NCBI GenBank assembly: GCA_040880405.1
Contig: JBBDIM010000047.1
Coordinates: 1 to 42,359 of the forward strand
Source of the DNA: JBBDIM01 sp040880405
GTDB taxonomy: Bacteria; Planctomycetota; Planctomycetia; Pirellulales; Pirellulaceae
Length of the DNA stretch: 42,359 nt
Direction: 5' to 3'
The position numbers were made by a program, and so were the translations under genes. Each line of letters starts with the position of its first letter. Within the stretch, counting starts at the first letter, position 1. Of this stretch, positions 1 through 8,518 are shown piece after piece. The notes under the pieces were generated by a model that was given only the letters and a program-made list of their open reading frames with translations, made no database searches and was not told the origin of the DNA.

Positions 1-65
1 ATTTTATGCGACAATTTACGAGAGATCCGAATTTCCGGACGGACACTAGCTACGGGAAAATTTGA

Positions 66-92
66 CGTAGCCACGCTGGCGTACAGCGTGGG
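66..92. repeat. Fragment of the CGTAGCCACGC repeat family
   Basis: This stretch begins CGTAGCCACGCT and continues into a short hairpin arm AGCGTGGGC. It matches the left end of the roughly 102-bp units seen at 8519, 26177, 32855 and 34188, but the central and right parts of the unit are missing. It lies just upstream of the epimerase gene. It looks like a decayed or truncated copy. Confidence 0.55.
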
Positions 93-133
93 CAGATTGC
101 TCCTGAATACCTCCCACCCCGTGAGGCAAACGT

Positions 134-1090
134 GTGAGAGCCTTGGTGACAGGGTCGGCCGGTTTCGCCGGATCGCATTTGACGCGGCATCTGCTCGCCG
201 CGGGGGATTCGGTGCTGGGGGTCACGCTCTCGGCCGAGTGGCCGCCATGCTTAGGAGATTTAGCCAAGTCGGGCGTGCCTTTGGTGGCGTGGGATCTCTC
301 GCAAGACCTCGGCGAATCGGCCCGGCGAGTGATTGAAGACTTCGCCCCCGAGGCGATCTACCATCTGGCCGCCATCAGCCTCCCAGCCGCCTGCGGTGCC
401 GATTCCCCCACGCCGGCCAGTTTGGCGGTGAATGTCGAAGGATCGGTCCGCGTCGCCAAACTCGCGCTGGAGTTGCCCACTCGGCCGAAGCTGCTGTTCG
501 TCAGCAGTTCGAAAGTATACGGCCCCCGGGACGAGTCGACCTACTTGGTCGACGAGAACGCCCCGCTCCACCCAGCCGGTGGCTACGGTCTCACCAAACA
601 CCTGGCGGAAGAGCGCCTGCTCGCGTTGGCCGAGCAAGGCCTGCCGCTGGTCATCGCCAGAGCCTTCAACCACACCGGCCCCGGGCAGGAACCGGTTTAC
701 CTGGTGCCGCAGTGGTGCCAAAAACAACACCAGGCTGAGTCACCGGTCCACGTCCGCTCCCTCAACACCACCCTAGACCTAAGCGACGTCCGCGACGTGG
801 TGCAAATCTACCGCCGCTTGATGAACACCGAGCAAGCAAGCGGAATCGTCAACGTCGGCAGCGGCCACCCAACCACCACCGCCGAAATCTGGCGCGGCCT
901 GTGCGAGATCAGCGGTTACCAAGGAGAAGTCCTTGCCGAGACCGACGAAGTGAGCCACCAGCCAATCGCCGACTTGAGCCGGCTGCAAAGTTGGATCGGG
1001 CCTGTGGAGAGAATCCCCTTGGCCCAAACCTTGAAAGATACCTGGGACGGGGTGATTAGCGCTGGAGGTAGGGTGGGTGAAGCCCGATAG
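134..1090 (+). CDS. NAD-dependent epimerase/dehydratase (extended SDR, GDP-mannose dehydratase-like)
   Basis: This is a 318-residue extended short-chain dehydrogenase that most likely acts on a nucleotide sugar in the cytoplasm, for cell-surface polysaccharide synthesis. The N-terminus carries the Rossmann dinucleotide motif TGSAGFAGSHL (residues 6-16). An SSSKVYG segment precedes the catalytic YGLTK motif (the YxxxK pair), and an ARAFNHTGPGQ segment typical of GDP-mannose 4,6-dehydratase or RmlD/GMD-type enzymes follows. The start is a GTG at 134, which places the Rossmann motif at the normal distance from the N-terminus. Length fits the family. The last nine residues (about GGRVGEAR) are translated from a hairpin repeat that also supplies the TAG stop. 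The exact substrate cannot be read from the sequence. GDP-4-keto-6-deoxymannose reductase is a plausible alternative to GMD. Confidence 0.88.
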   Translation: MRALVTGSAGFAGSHLTRHLLAAGDSVLGVTLSAEWPPCLGDLAKSGVPLVAWDLSQDLGESARRVIEDFAPEAIYHLAAISLPAACGADSPTPASLAVNVEGSVRVAKLALELPTRPKLLFVSSSKVYGPRDESTYLVDENAPLHPAGGYGLTKHLAEERLLALAEQGLPLVIARAFNHTGPGQEPVYLVPQWCQKQHQAESPVHVRSLNTTLDLSDVRDVVQIYRRLMNTEQASGIVNVGSGHPTTTAEIWRGLCEISGYQGEVLAETDEVSHQPIADLSRLQSWIGPVERIPLAQTLKDTWDGVISAGGRVGEAR

Positions 1091-1103
1091 GGCGTAACCC
1101 ACC
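1072..1103. repeat. Hairpin repeat containing the epimerase stop codon
   Basis: Arms GGTGGGT (1072-1078) and ACCCACC (1097-1103) enclose a second stem GCCC/GGGC with a GATA loop. The TAG stop of the upstream gene (1088-1090) lies in this loop. The layout matches a short intergenic repeat type that I recall from several bacterial genomes. It could also act as a terminator, though no T-tract follows. Confidence 0.6.
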
Positions 1104-1170
1104 ATCGCCAACCCATGTTGCGGCGGCAACTCGGCTGATGTTCAAGCCAACCCGTACCGGGGCAGGTTGG

Positions 1171-2034
1171 CTATGTGCGATTGTCTGCGAAAATTTCGCG
1201 AAACGCATTGAACGATGGCGTACCGTCTGCGTAATCGAGGACGGCGAATACGACCCGATCAAACGCACCAACAAAGTTGCTATCGGATTGCAGAGCGTCC
1301 GCGAACCATTGTGCAACATCCGACGGATCATTGCCGAATACCCCGCAGCCCCACGCACCCAAAACAATTGCCTCGTGGCCGTTTTGCCGCCCAACGGCCA
1401 GAACCGATCGAATTCTCTCTTCCATCGTCGGACGGATTTGCGATACCCGTTCAGGTTCGTTCTTGCGAACAGCGCCCGCGTTTACTGCTGGAGATGTCAC
1501 AATCGACACCGTGTAAGGAGGGGAGATCAGTGCGTCATCTTCATTGCGAAAAACAGGCACACTTGGTGAATAGATGATGTGGTTTGTATACAGCGAAGAA
1601 TCGTATGAGCGGTTTATGTTGTAGTAGGCCATTTCGCGATTCAGCGATTGGAATAATCCAGAGGCTCGCGCCAGACATTCCTCTTGAGCTTGGGAACCGG
1701 AAAGAAATCCGCCACCCGGATTCTTAGCCGAGGCGAAGTTGAGACAAAGAGGATTGGGATAGCCATCGTCTACAAGCGATTTCGCGGCCGCGAACGTCGT
1801 GCAGTTTCTGACTTCAATCCTTGTGTTCCTAGAGTCAGGTGGCGTCAACGACTGCCCAAGGGCTGCAAGATCATTTGGTGTATAAAGAACCGTGCCATCT
1901 CGCATGGATTTAAGCATTGCGGAAAGCGAGATTTCCGTGCCATCCAGAGTATACGATTCCCGCTGGAGTAACTCGACGGTTTCATTCGCGATCTCAGCAC
2001 GTCTCTTGCGGTTGGCCATTGCTGTTTGATTCAC
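1171..2034 (-). CDS. Bacterial-type poly(ADP-ribose) glycohydrolase (TIGR02452/DUF2263 family)
   Basis: This 287-residue protein belongs to the macrodomain-like bacterial PARG family. Family members hydrolyse ADP-ribose polymers, or remove ADP-ribose, through a conserved GGG-X(6-8)-QEE signature. Here that signature is NPGGGFLSGSQAQEE, with GGG at residues 107-109 and QEE at 117-119. An N-terminal helical region (MANRKRRAEIANETVELL) and a C-terminal VLGAWGCGVFGNDP motif, which resembles the macrodomain phosphate-binding loop, complete the expected architecture. A second possible start lies five codons in (MANRKRR, 2019). The gene stands alone on the minus strand, with no obvious ADP-ribosyltransferase or toxin beside it. 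Its cellular target is unknown; general NAD or ADP-ribose metabolism or defence against ADP-ribosylating toxins are inferences. Confidence 0.9.
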   Translation of the reverse strand: MNQTAMANRKRRAEIANETVELLQRESYTLDGTEISLSAMLKSMRDGTVLYTPNDLAALGQSLTPPDSRNTRIEVRNCTTFAAAKSLVDDGYPNPLCLNFASAKNPGGGFLSGSQAQEECLARASGLFQSLNREMAYYNINRSYDSSLYTNHIIYSPSVPVFRNEDDALISPPYTVSIVTSPAVNAGAVRKNEPERVSQIRPTMEERIRSVLAVGRQNGHEAIVLGAWGCGVFGNDPSDVAQWFADALQSDSNFVGAFDRVVFAVLDYADGTPSFNAFREIFADNRT

Positions 2035-2090
2035 TTTCGCAAAAGGTAACGGGGTGGTTGGGTGCCGATAGCCCCTGACTGGAGGTTTCG

Positions 2091-2319
2091 CCTCTCAGGG
2101 GATGAGTCCGATTATCTAGAACTGGCAAGGCACGTAGCCCCGTGTGCCCAGCGATAATTGGACTTATCCCCCTCGCCGCGTTGAAATGACGATGCGGCAG
2201 GAAAATGGATCCGCCCTTGGCCAGTCGCGCGGAAGGGGGATAAGTCCCAAGTTGGAAACTCCGCGCACGGGTTTTCATTTTTTCGAAACGCTGAGTGAGG
2301 GGACTCAACCCCTGAGAGG
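2091..2319. repeat. Palindromic REPIN/MITE-like element, GGGGATGAGTCC family
   Basis: Near-perfect 19-bp terminal arms lie at 2091-2109 (CCTCTCAGGGGATGAGTCC) and 2301-2319 (its reverse complement with one mismatch). Two inner arms, one around 2156-2173 containing GGACTTATCCCCCT and one at 2233-2253 containing AGGGGGATAAGTCC, form a second inverted pair. The four-arm layout and the motif GGGGATRAGTYC recur in the element at 39309-39545. The element fills the gap between two minus-strand genes. No coding capacity was seen. Confidence 0.7.
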
Positions 2320-2331
2320 TTGACCGCTTCG

Positions 2332-2700
2332 TCACACCTTCGTCCCATCGTCGAACGGCTGTAACTCTTCGGGCCGCGGCAACGATTTCGGTGCTTCCCC
2401 CTCGAACCCGTATACTTCAACCCCGCTCAGAATCCCGTCCTGCTCAAACACGAAGATACCGCTAAGCATGTCCCCTTCGCCGAAGACGAAATCCGCGATG
2501 GGGTGAACGCCTGGCGGCGATTCGGGCTGCCAGCGAACCTGAAAGTTGATGCTCGCGCAACCGCACCCGCACTTCCAGGGCGTAACTTCGGCTTGATCAA
2601 GCTGCAGCAAAAACGCGGCCGCCTCGGGACTGCCGTGCTCGAGCATCCATTGCACGAGACTCCGCTCCTGATCGGTCAGTTGGCGATTTCTTTCGTTCAT
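2332..2700 (-). CDS. Conserved hypothetical protein with CGCGC motif
   Basis: This 122-residue cytoplasmic protein has no function I recognise. It opens with a short helical stretch (LTDQERSLVQWMLEHGSPEAA), followed by a cysteine-rich CGCGC motif that could bind a metal, and then an acidic beta-rich C-terminus. I chose the ATG at 2700 because the sequence from MNERNRQ onward resembles the usual N-terminus of this kind of small protein. An in-frame TTG at 2772 would overlap the stop of the upstream gene (TTGA) and add 24 residues of less protein-like sequence. The gene follows the next hypothetical on the same strand closely, so co-transcription is likely. Confidence 0.7.
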   Translation of the reverse strand: MNERNRQLTDQERSLVQWMLEHGSPEAAAFLLQLDQAEVTPWKCGCGCASINFQVRWQPESPPGVHPIADFVFGEGDMLSGIFVFEQDGILSGVEVYGFEGEAPKSLPRPEELQPFDDGTKV

Positions 2701-2768
2701 CGGGGGTCCCACGGTCCGTCCCGTTTGGAATGGGATGTTGTCGAAGTTCCTCGCACTGCTCACCGTCT

Positions 2769-3311
2769 TCAAATCAGGAGATCTTTGATTCTTGCCATGA
2801 CTTGCGGGGCACCGAAATGCCTATTGTCACCGTCCTCAACGAGAGGCTCAAGGGCGCAGAGTAGTGTCTCTGCCATCGATTGCTCAAGTTTTGCTTCCAT
2901 CGGAATCCGACGGTCCAGGAAATTGCTCAACTCAACCATTCCGCCGTTACTCTCGTAATCGTCACGTCTGCGGAGGGCATTTGTAATTGCTGCCACTACT
3001 TCTTCGTCTGAAGCACTACAGCGGTTTAACAGCTTGAGTCCCACGACACGGGCATCAACGTTTTGCGAGGCAAGCAACCGGCGCGGCAGTTCAGCAGGAA
3101 CACAAAAGGAACCGGGGTTTGCTCGAAGGTAATCATTTGTCGCACCCCCGAGTCTCCAGAGGGCCTCTTCATCATCTGTGGACTGATAGACTCGATCGAA
3201 AAGCGTTTGAAATCGGCTCGGTGGCAGGCACGTCAATTCCGTCATATTCGGAATGTGCCAAAGCTGCCTAGCCAATTCTAAGGGGGAACGATACTTATCC
3301 CAATCGATCAT
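2769..3311 (-). CDS. Hypothetical protein
   Basis: This is a 180-residue predicted cytoplasmic protein of unknown function. It is mostly alpha-helical. One segment, DARVVGLKLLNRCSASDEEVVAAITNALRRRDD, resembles a HEAT-type helical pair, but a single pair is not enough to assign the family. The ATG at 3311 (MIDWDKYRSPLELARQ) is preferred over upstream starts because the residues before it look like untranslated leader. An AAGG lies about 12 nt upstream. It is followed by the 2332-2700 gene, and the pair may be an operon. Confidence 0.6.
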   Translation of the reverse strand: MIDWDKYRSPLELARQLWHIPNMTELTCLPPSRFQTLFDRVYQSTDDEEALWRLGGATNDYLRANPGSFCVPAELPRRLLASQNVDARVVGLKLLNRCSASDEEVVAAITNALRRRDDYESNGGMVELSNFLDRRIPMEAKLEQSMAETLLCALEPLVEDGDNRHFGAPQVMARIKDLLI

Positions 3312-3392
3312 TGTCTGAAACCTTGCTCGCGACAAAACGACCGCCATCACCGAGTGGCCGGAGTTGGCGACGGTGTTGCCAGGAGCCACGCA

Positions 3393-3677
3393 CTAATCCC
3401 GGCTTTGCCTTTTGTTCTCTTCCAAATCCTCGTCCTCATGAATCGGCCTATACTCAATCCTCGCTCGGCGGGGCCTTAGGAGGAGTCTGGCCCAAGCACC
3501 AAGAAACGCCGCCATGCAGCCCAGCACGATTGCCCCGCGGCGGAAGTCGTATTGGCGCTCGCCTGTTTCGAAGGTTTGCCCCAGGAACGAGCCGACCGCC
3601 AGGTAGAGTCCCCAGAGGGCCAAGCCACCGATCAGGCAAAGCAGGATGGTCTTGGGAGAGGCTTCGGGGCGGTTCAT
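3393..3677 (-). CDS. Small membrane protein, two predicted TM segments
   Basis: This 94-residue protein has two hydrophobic segments, ILLCLIGGLALWGLYLAVGS and GAIVLGCMAAFLGAWARLLL. They are joined by a short charged loop with QYDFRRG and followed by a basic/acidic cytoplasmic tail (RPRRARIEYRPIHEDEDLEE). It is probably an inner-membrane protein of unknown role. An in-frame ATG at 3725 would extend it by 16 residues. It lies 61 bp downstream of the radical SAM gene on the same strand and could be the last gene of that operon. Confidence 0.6.
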   Translation of the reverse strand: MNRPEASPKTILLCLIGGLALWGLYLAVGSFLGQTFETGERQYDFRRGAIVLGCMAAFLGAWARLLLRPRRARIEYRPIHEDEDLEENKRQSRD

Positions 3678-3738
3678 GGTGGGTGTGACCGGGAAACAGG
3701 AGGAAAGTGCGGGAGGGCGAGTCATCTCAGGAGCGAGA

Positions 3739-4608
3739 CTAATACTCGCTGTTGCCGTAGTATACTTCGGCCGTTAGGCCGGTGCGGCGGCGGACTTCCG
3801 CGGCGATGTTGTCTACCTCCGCATCGGAGAGGCTGCTCACGATGCTCTCCGCCGGACGTCGGGCCACGGTATAAACCTGGACTAGGCGAATTTTTCCGCC
3901 GGCGGCGGTGATCTCACTTAGCCGATCGCAATAGGCGGCGATCTCCGTCTCGTCCGGGCCATCGCCGCCCAGCCGCAGGAACATCGATTGGATTACGATC
4001 GGCCGAACTTGCGAGGCGACCAGCAGGTTGTCCAGGATTTGCGAAAACGGGATCTTGGTCCGCTCGATTGTGTGATAGTAGGCTTCGGTTCCGGCGTCGA
4101 GTTTGGCCCAGATTTCACCCTGGTTGGCGTCCAAAATTTCTAGCCCGCGTTGGACATGCGTTCGGTGGAACATGCTGGCGTTGGTGATCAGTACCATCTT
4201 CACGTCGTGCAGGTGGTGGGCCTGTTTGATCTCGGCGGACCGTTCGATCAGGGTGTCGAAATTTTTGTAGGTGGTCGGTTCGCCATCGCCGCTGAAGGCG
4301 ATGTCGTTGATCCGCCGCAGGTGCGGGGGTGTTTCTCGGAACTTGGCGGTTTCGAACAGCCGCCCAGTGGAGGCCAGGTCGAGCATCGCGTCGAGTTCGG
4401 TGAAGTACCGCTCGGTCTCCACAAACCGGGTCTCGCTCTCGCTCCGCCGATCGACCTGGCAGTAAATGCAATCAAAGTTGCACCGCTTGTCGGGGTTGAG
4501 ATTCACCCCGAGCGAAATCCCCTTGCTCCGCCGCGACAGCACCGGATAGACGAACTTGTTCGCCTCAAAACCGCGCTCGTGTTGGGTATGCAGGGGATGA
4601 AGTTCCAT
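3739..4608 (-). CDS. Radical SAM protein
   Basis: This is a 289-residue radical S-adenosylmethionine enzyme. The [4Fe-4S]-binding CxxxCxxC motif is CNFDCIYC (Cys43, Cys47, Cys50 counted from the chosen ATG), preceded by SLGVNLNPDKR as in a broad group of uncharacterised radical SAM proteins (COG0731-like). A SGDGEPT segment after the motif matches the GGE-type SAM-contacting region of the TIM barrel, and the C-terminus (PAESIVSSLSDAEVDNIAAEVRRRTGL) is helical. The ATG at 4608 starts 8 bp after the MarR stop, so the two are almost certainly co-transcribed. Substrate is unknown. Length and motif argue against PqqE/SPASM-type enzymes. Confidence 0.82.
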   Translation of the reverse strand: MELHPLHTQHERGFEANKFVYPVLSRRSKGISLGVNLNPDKRCNFDCIYCQVDRRSESETRFVETERYFTELDAMLDLASTGRLFETAKFRETPPHLRRINDIAFSGDGEPTTYKNFDTLIERSAEIKQAHHLHDVKMVLITNASMFHRTHVQRGLEILDANQGEIWAKLDAGTEAYYHTIERTKIPFSQILDNLLVASQVRPIVIQSMFLRLGGDGPDETEIAAYCDRLSEITAAGGKIRLVQVYTVARRPAESIVSSLSDAEVDNIAAEVRRRTGLTAEVYYGNSEY

Positions 4609-4616
4609 GGAATGCT

Positions 4617-5096
4617 TTACTTTTTGTCCTGGCCAACCGGTCGGGTGGGGATCGCTAAGGGGTGTTCCTGCAGCAGATTGTTTCGCATTTGGCCGAGGCA
4701 TTCGCGGACGGCGGCGATTTGCTCTTCGGGGATGTCCTTCAAGGTTTTGGCCCGGACGCGCATCGCGCAATCGACCATTTTTTCCCACATCGGTTCCACC
4801 TTCTCGGTAGCGCGGATGATCTTCTTGCGGCGGTCGTGCGGGTCGACATCCCGCGTAATCCAGCCATCTCGTTCCATTCGGTCGATCACGCCGACCAAGG
4901 TCGGGGCCTCAATCCGCATCTGGTCCGCCAGCTCGCTCTGGGTGATTTCGCCCAAAAACGAGAGCCAGCAGAGCACCTCCCATTGCCGGTAGGTGATGCC
5001 GAGCGAGCCGAGTTCTTCGTTCATGGCTCGAGTCATCACATGCGCGACCGAGTAAACCCAGTAACCGAGGCTTTCTTCAAAATCAAACCGTAGCAT
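4617..5096 (-). CDS. MarR-family transcriptional regulator
   Basis: This 159-residue winged-helix repressor has the MarR layout. An N-terminal dimerisation helix is followed by the recognition region (QWEVLCWLSFLGEITQSELADQM and APTLVGVIDRMERDGWI) and by the wing RDVDPHDRRKKI with its typical DxRxK signature. The start at 5096 is supported by a GAAGAGAG stretch about 8 nt upstream; further upstream codons do not look like MarR sequence. It leads the operon with the radical SAM gene 8 bp downstream, so it may control that gene. No clear inverted-repeat operator was found upstream by eye. Confidence 0.88.
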   Translation of the reverse strand: MLRFDFEESLGYWVYSVAHVMTRAMNEELGSLGITYRQWEVLCWLSFLGEITQSELADQMRIEAPTLVGVIDRMERDGWITRDVDPHDRRKKIIRATEKVEPMWEKMVDCAMRVRAKTLKDIPEEQIAAVRECLGQMRNNLLQEHPLAIPTRPVGQDKK

Positions 5097-5175
5097 TCCG
5101 TGCTCTCTTCGCTGGAGTCTGGTTGCTTGAATTATCACGTCGCCGGTTCTTCCGGCAATCCGCGGAGACGGTAAA

Positions 5176-5742
5176 TTACAGCCCAAAGGCTTGGCGATAG
5201 CAGTGGTCGAAGAGCAATCGCCACTCCGCCTGAGCCACTTCTCTGAGGAGCGTTTCCTGTTGGGTCTTACTGCGGGCCGCCGCTTCACAGGCATCGACCA
5301 TGGCATCAGGCCCCCACGAATTAGCGTCGGCGAGAAACCGCACCGTTGGATCCAAGGCCATTGCTTCCGCTAAAGTGGCGGCCTCCTGGGCCAAGTCAGC
5401 CATCACCGGATGATCGCCGGCGCGGCGGAACCAATACTTGGCGTTGGAATAATCGGGCTCGCGGCGATGCATGAGGCCATGCCAATAGCTGCCGGTGGAG
5501 CTAGATAAATCTTGACTGATCGTGTGCGACTCGTCCAGGAAATTCATCAAGAGCCACAACCCACTGATACAAGCGGAGGCCATTTCCGGATCGACCAGGG
5601 AGTAATCGCCCTCCAAGGTCTCGACATCAAGCTCGCGGAGCAGCGGATAGGCCGAGCGGATCGGCTGCCCCGGGCCCAAGGGACACAGCGGGGCGGACTG
5701 GATCAGGTCCGTAATCTTAGGTGGATAATTCGCTGCAATCAT
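5176..5742 (-). CDS. Conserved hypothetical protein (planctomycete type)
   Basis: This 188-residue soluble protein has no function I can assign. The most characteristic part is SSSTGSYWHGLMHRREPDYSNAKYWFRR (residues about 80-107), a segment rich in histidine, arginine and aromatic residues that could be an active-site or ligand-binding region. It is followed by a helical C-terminus. I place the start at 5742 (MIAANYPPKITDLIQ); an ATG at 5814 would add 24 residues of different composition. There is no clear Shine-Dalgarno sequence for either. It precedes the MarR gene on the same strand by about 80 bp. Confidence 0.72.
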   Translation of the reverse strand: MIAANYPPKITDLIQSAPLCPLGPGQPIRSAYPLLRELDVETLEGDYSLVDPEMASACISGLWLLMNFLDESHTISQDLSSSTGSYWHGLMHRREPDYSNAKYWFRRAGDHPVMADLAQEAATLAEAMALDPTVRFLADANSWGPDAMVDACEAAARSKTQQETLLREVAQAEWRLLFDHCYRQAFGL

Positions 5743-5985
5743 AGGGGGTAACGCCACGAATAAAGGTGGGGAGGCTGCCTTTTTTGTCGAATTTCCCTGA
5801 CTTTCCCCTGCCATAGTTTAACAGGTTTTACACCTTTCGGGGACCGGGCTGGCCCCGGGAAAATCGAGCAGTCGCGGTACTCCGCTAGGGGGTGGGGACG
5901 TGGCCCCGAAATCCAATGGAAACGTGAGGGCTGGAGGCCCGGCCCCATTCCTGCGATTCGAATCTCTCGAAGGACGATTTTTTTA

Positions 5986-6081
5986 ACCACGAATGACACG
6001 AATGACACGAATAGCCCACCCAGAATTGTAAGCACCCCCAAAACCTCTCCCCGTATTCGTGTCATTCGTGTGTTTCGTGGT
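5986..6081. repeat. Inverted ACCACGAATGACACGAAT repeat
   Basis: The left arm (5986-6013) contains a tandem GAATGACAC-type 10-mer and starts ACCACGAATGACACG. The right arm (6054-6081) is its reverse complement with a three-base difference (GAATGAC versus GAAACAC). About 40 bp separate them. A related single arm occurs at about 14090-14113. This sequence type is familiar from intergenic regions of many bacterial genomes. Confidence 0.65.
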
Positions 6082-6117
6082 CATCCTTAAACATTTGGGT
6101 AGCACTCGCTTACGGAC

Positions 6118-6262
6118 AAGCCGGTGCGTGGAATGAGAGACGGCGTCCGGACTTCTCGGAAGAGACAGCATCTGCTCGCACTTCACCGGGCAACTCGCGC
6201 TGCTCCGCTATTATTGGAAAACGAGTATTGGCAAATGAAAAATGCAAAATAAACGAAAAACC
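6118..6262. repeat. Diverged copy of the GGGCGTGGGCATGG-associated repeat
   Basis: The stretch GACGGCGTCCGGACTTCTCG followed by CTCGCACTTC matches the interior of the element at 15873-16035 and its copies near 27690 and 42240. Further right, CGCGCTGCTCCGCTA and GAAAAATGCAAAATAAA recur at 27548-27602. The terminal arms are missing, so this is a rearranged relic. The surrounding interval 5743-6837 holds no gene that I can support; its in-frame reading of 6296-7039 has no recognisable protein character. Confidence 0.5.
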
Positions 6263-6837
6263 ACTAGAGCGGCTCCCTGATATGGGGGCACGTCTTTGGC
6301 GTTCGGTTTTTTGGTGGTGTTCATCGCTGACAGGGTGATCGTTTTCGAAGGGAATCGCCTGCCGTTGGACGCGAACTCGCCTTGGCCAGTGAACTCAATC
6401 CCGAAAAATCCGGGGGGAACGTTTTTCTATCTAGTTTTCCGAACGAAAGGCGGAATACACCGACTCAAATGGCCGTTTTGCTGTCAGTTCCTGATTCAAG
6501 TTAGGGCTAATCGCCGAAAGCCTTCCCCTGAAAACCTCTCCGAGATCCGCCACGGGGGAAACTCAATAATCCCTATTCAGGCGGAATTACCGTTGGTAGA
6601 CTACACGGTTTCGCCGAAAATCCCGCGTGAGGGCAGGCCGCGATGCGGTGTGGTCCGCCATCCATCGTCGCTTGGGCAGCTCGGCGAATTACGGGTCGGT
6701 TCGCGATTGCGACCGGTTCACCCGTTTGTTGACCGCCGGTATAGCGCCGGCGAATTTTTCGGCAGTCCGAGGAAACCGCCGAGCGGGCTTAAGCCCCTTA
6801 GGTTTCCGACCCCATCAACCCAGTCAAGGTCTCGACC

Positions 6838-8511
6838 ATGTCTCACGATCCGAACCAGGATCCGCATGCCCACGATTCCCCCAACCCGAGCACAACGGAG
6901 CCTGGCACTACGGAGTCGAGCACTCCCGCGGCACAGCAATCCAGCCCGGCGGAATCGGCCCCACCGCAGGCCGATGCACCCCAAGCGGAATCGTCTCCCA
7001 CGGAATCGCCTGAGGATACCGCCAAGCAAAGTCGCCTGATCGGGTCGCAGCGGGAGCAGTCGGTCCCTCAGGAACGTCCCAAGCAGGCGCCGGTTCGCCC
7101 TCAAAAGCCAGAGTCGGCCAAATCGGAGTCGGCTGACGAGGCGGAACAGGCCATGGCCGATTCGAATACCGCCGAAGCGGAGGCCGCTAAATCCATCAAT
7201 GACCCCGCACTGACTGCGTCCAACCCGGACGAGCACCGCTTGTTTGTCGGCCGGGATGGCAAGGTGGAGGTCCCCAACATTCGCGAGCGGATGGAGGATA
7301 TCGAGGCCGAACTCGAGGCGGCCCTCGGCGGGATGTCGCTGGACGACGTGGTCTCGGCGGAAAACGTCGCCCAAGGGGCCCAGCGGTTGGAGGCGGACAC
7401 GCGTGTCAACGCCACCATCATCCGCATTCATCGCGAGGATGTCTTCTTCGACCTCCCCGGCCGCAACCAGGGGATGGCTTCGATCCGCAACTTCGTCGCG
7501 CTGCCCAACGTGGGTGACAAAATGGAGGTGGTGGTCCGCAAGTTCGATCCGGGCGAGGGGCTGTACGACCTGGGAATTCCCGGGGCCTCGGTCTCCGTTT
7601 CGGACTGGGACGATATCGAAGAGGGAATGGTTGTCGACGCCGTGATCGATGGCGTGAACAAGGGTGGCTTGGAATGTGCCGTGGGGACCGCCCGAGGTTT
7701 TATCCCGGCCAGCCAAGTCGCCACCTACCATGTTGAGAAGTTGGATGAGTTCCTGGGCAAAAAAATGCAGTGCCTGGTGACCGAGGCCAAACCGGAGAAG
7801 CGGAATCTGGTGCTCTCCGCTCGGGCCGTGATGGAAAAGACCAAGGAAGACAACCGCAAGAACCTGATGGGGACTTTGGCGGTCGGCCAGATTTTGGATG
7901 GCACGGTCACCCGGATTCAGGACTTCGGGGCGTTCGTCGATGTCGGCGGAGTCGACGGGTTGGTCCATGTCAGCCAGATCGGCTGGCAGCGCGTCCAACA
8001 CCCCAGCGACGCCCTCTCTGAAGGGCAGGCAGTCCGGGTGAAGGTGACGAAGATCGACCCCGAGACCCACAAGATCGGCCTCTCGATCCGCGACACGTTG
8101 GAGAACCCTTGGCAGAAGTTGATTGGCGAGTACCCGGTCGGGAGCGTTGCCCACGGCACGATCACCAAGATCATGGAGTTCGGCGCGTTTGTGGAACTGA
8201 CCCCTGGCGTGGAAGGTTTGGTCCATATCTCCGAGGTCAGCCACCAGCGGGTTTCCCGAGTCGAGTCGGTCGCCAAGGTGGGACAGGAGGTCGACGTGAA
8301 GGTCCTCTCCATCGACCAAGCCAAACGCCGGATCAGCCTCTCGATGAAGGCCCTGATGTCCGCCCCGGCCGATGGCAAGGGTGGCAAGAAGCAGGCCGAG
8401 GAAGAGGACATCGACCGCGAGCTCAAGGTCAAGAAGCAGCCAGGCCAATCGCTCAAGGGTGGCATCACCAACGACCAGAGCGAAGGGGCCAAGTTCGGCC
8501 TAAAGTGGTAA
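6838..8511 (+). CDS. rpsA: S1 RNA-binding domain protein (ribosomal protein S1-like)
   Basis: This 557-residue protein has four S1 (OB-fold) repeats, at about residues 186-250, 258-335, 347-420 and 432-505. The last two are the most canonical (DFGAFVDVGGVDGLVHVSQI and EFGAFVELTPGVEGLVHIS). About 130 N-terminal residues are low-complexity, rich in Pro, Ser, Glu and Ala, and the C-terminal tail is lysine-rich. It probably binds mRNA on the 30S subunit or acts as a related translation factor. The usual bacterial S1 has four to six repeats, so the domain count is at the short end and the N-terminal extension is unusual. The ATG at 6838 follows an AAGGT about 9 nt upstream. Whether it is the only S1 in the genome cannot be seen here, so the symbol is tentative. 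Confidence 0.85.
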   Translation: MSHDPNQDPHAHDSPNPSTTEPGTTESSTPAAQQSSPAESAPPQADAPQAESSPTESPEDTAKQSRLIGSQREQSVPQERPKQAPVRPQKPESAKSESADEAEQAMADSNTAEAEAAKSINDPALTASNPDEHRLFVGRDGKVEVPNIRERMEDIEAELEAALGGMSLDDVVSAENVAQGAQRLEADTRVNATIIRIHREDVFFDLPGRNQGMASIRNFVALPNVGDKMEVVVRKFDPGEGLYDLGIPGASVSVSDWDDIEEGMVVDAVIDGVNKGGLECAVGTARGFIPASQVATYHVEKLDEFLGKKMQCLVTEAKPEKRNLVLSARAVMEKTKEDNRKNLMGTLAVGQILDGTVTRIQDFGAFVDVGGVDGLVHVSQIGWQRVQHPSDALSEGQAVRVKVTKIDPETHKIGLSIRDTLENPWQKLIGEYPVGSVAHGTITKIMEFGAFVELTPGVEGLVHISEVSHQRVSRVESVAKVGQEVDVKVLSIDQAKRRISLSMKALMSAPADGKGGKKQAEEEDIDRELKVKKQPGQSLKGGITNDQSEGAKFGLKW

Positions 8512-8518
8512 CGCGCGT

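Noticed and set aside
5836..5910. A further palindrome with TTTCGGGG and CCCCGAAA
   Set aside because: The arms match over only about 8 bp with a 60-bp loop, which is expected by chance in GC-rich DNA.
6296..7039. A 247-codon open frame before the S1 gene
   Set aside because: Its product has no domain-like composition, it overlaps the S1 start in another frame, and its end is the Pro/Ser-rich out-of-frame image of the S1 N-terminus.
6718..8448. A 576-codon open frame on the minus strand
   Set aside because: It is the antisense image of the S1 gene, which has clear S1 domains. Its Leu/His/Asp/Gly-rich product is typical of shadow frames in GC-rich genes.
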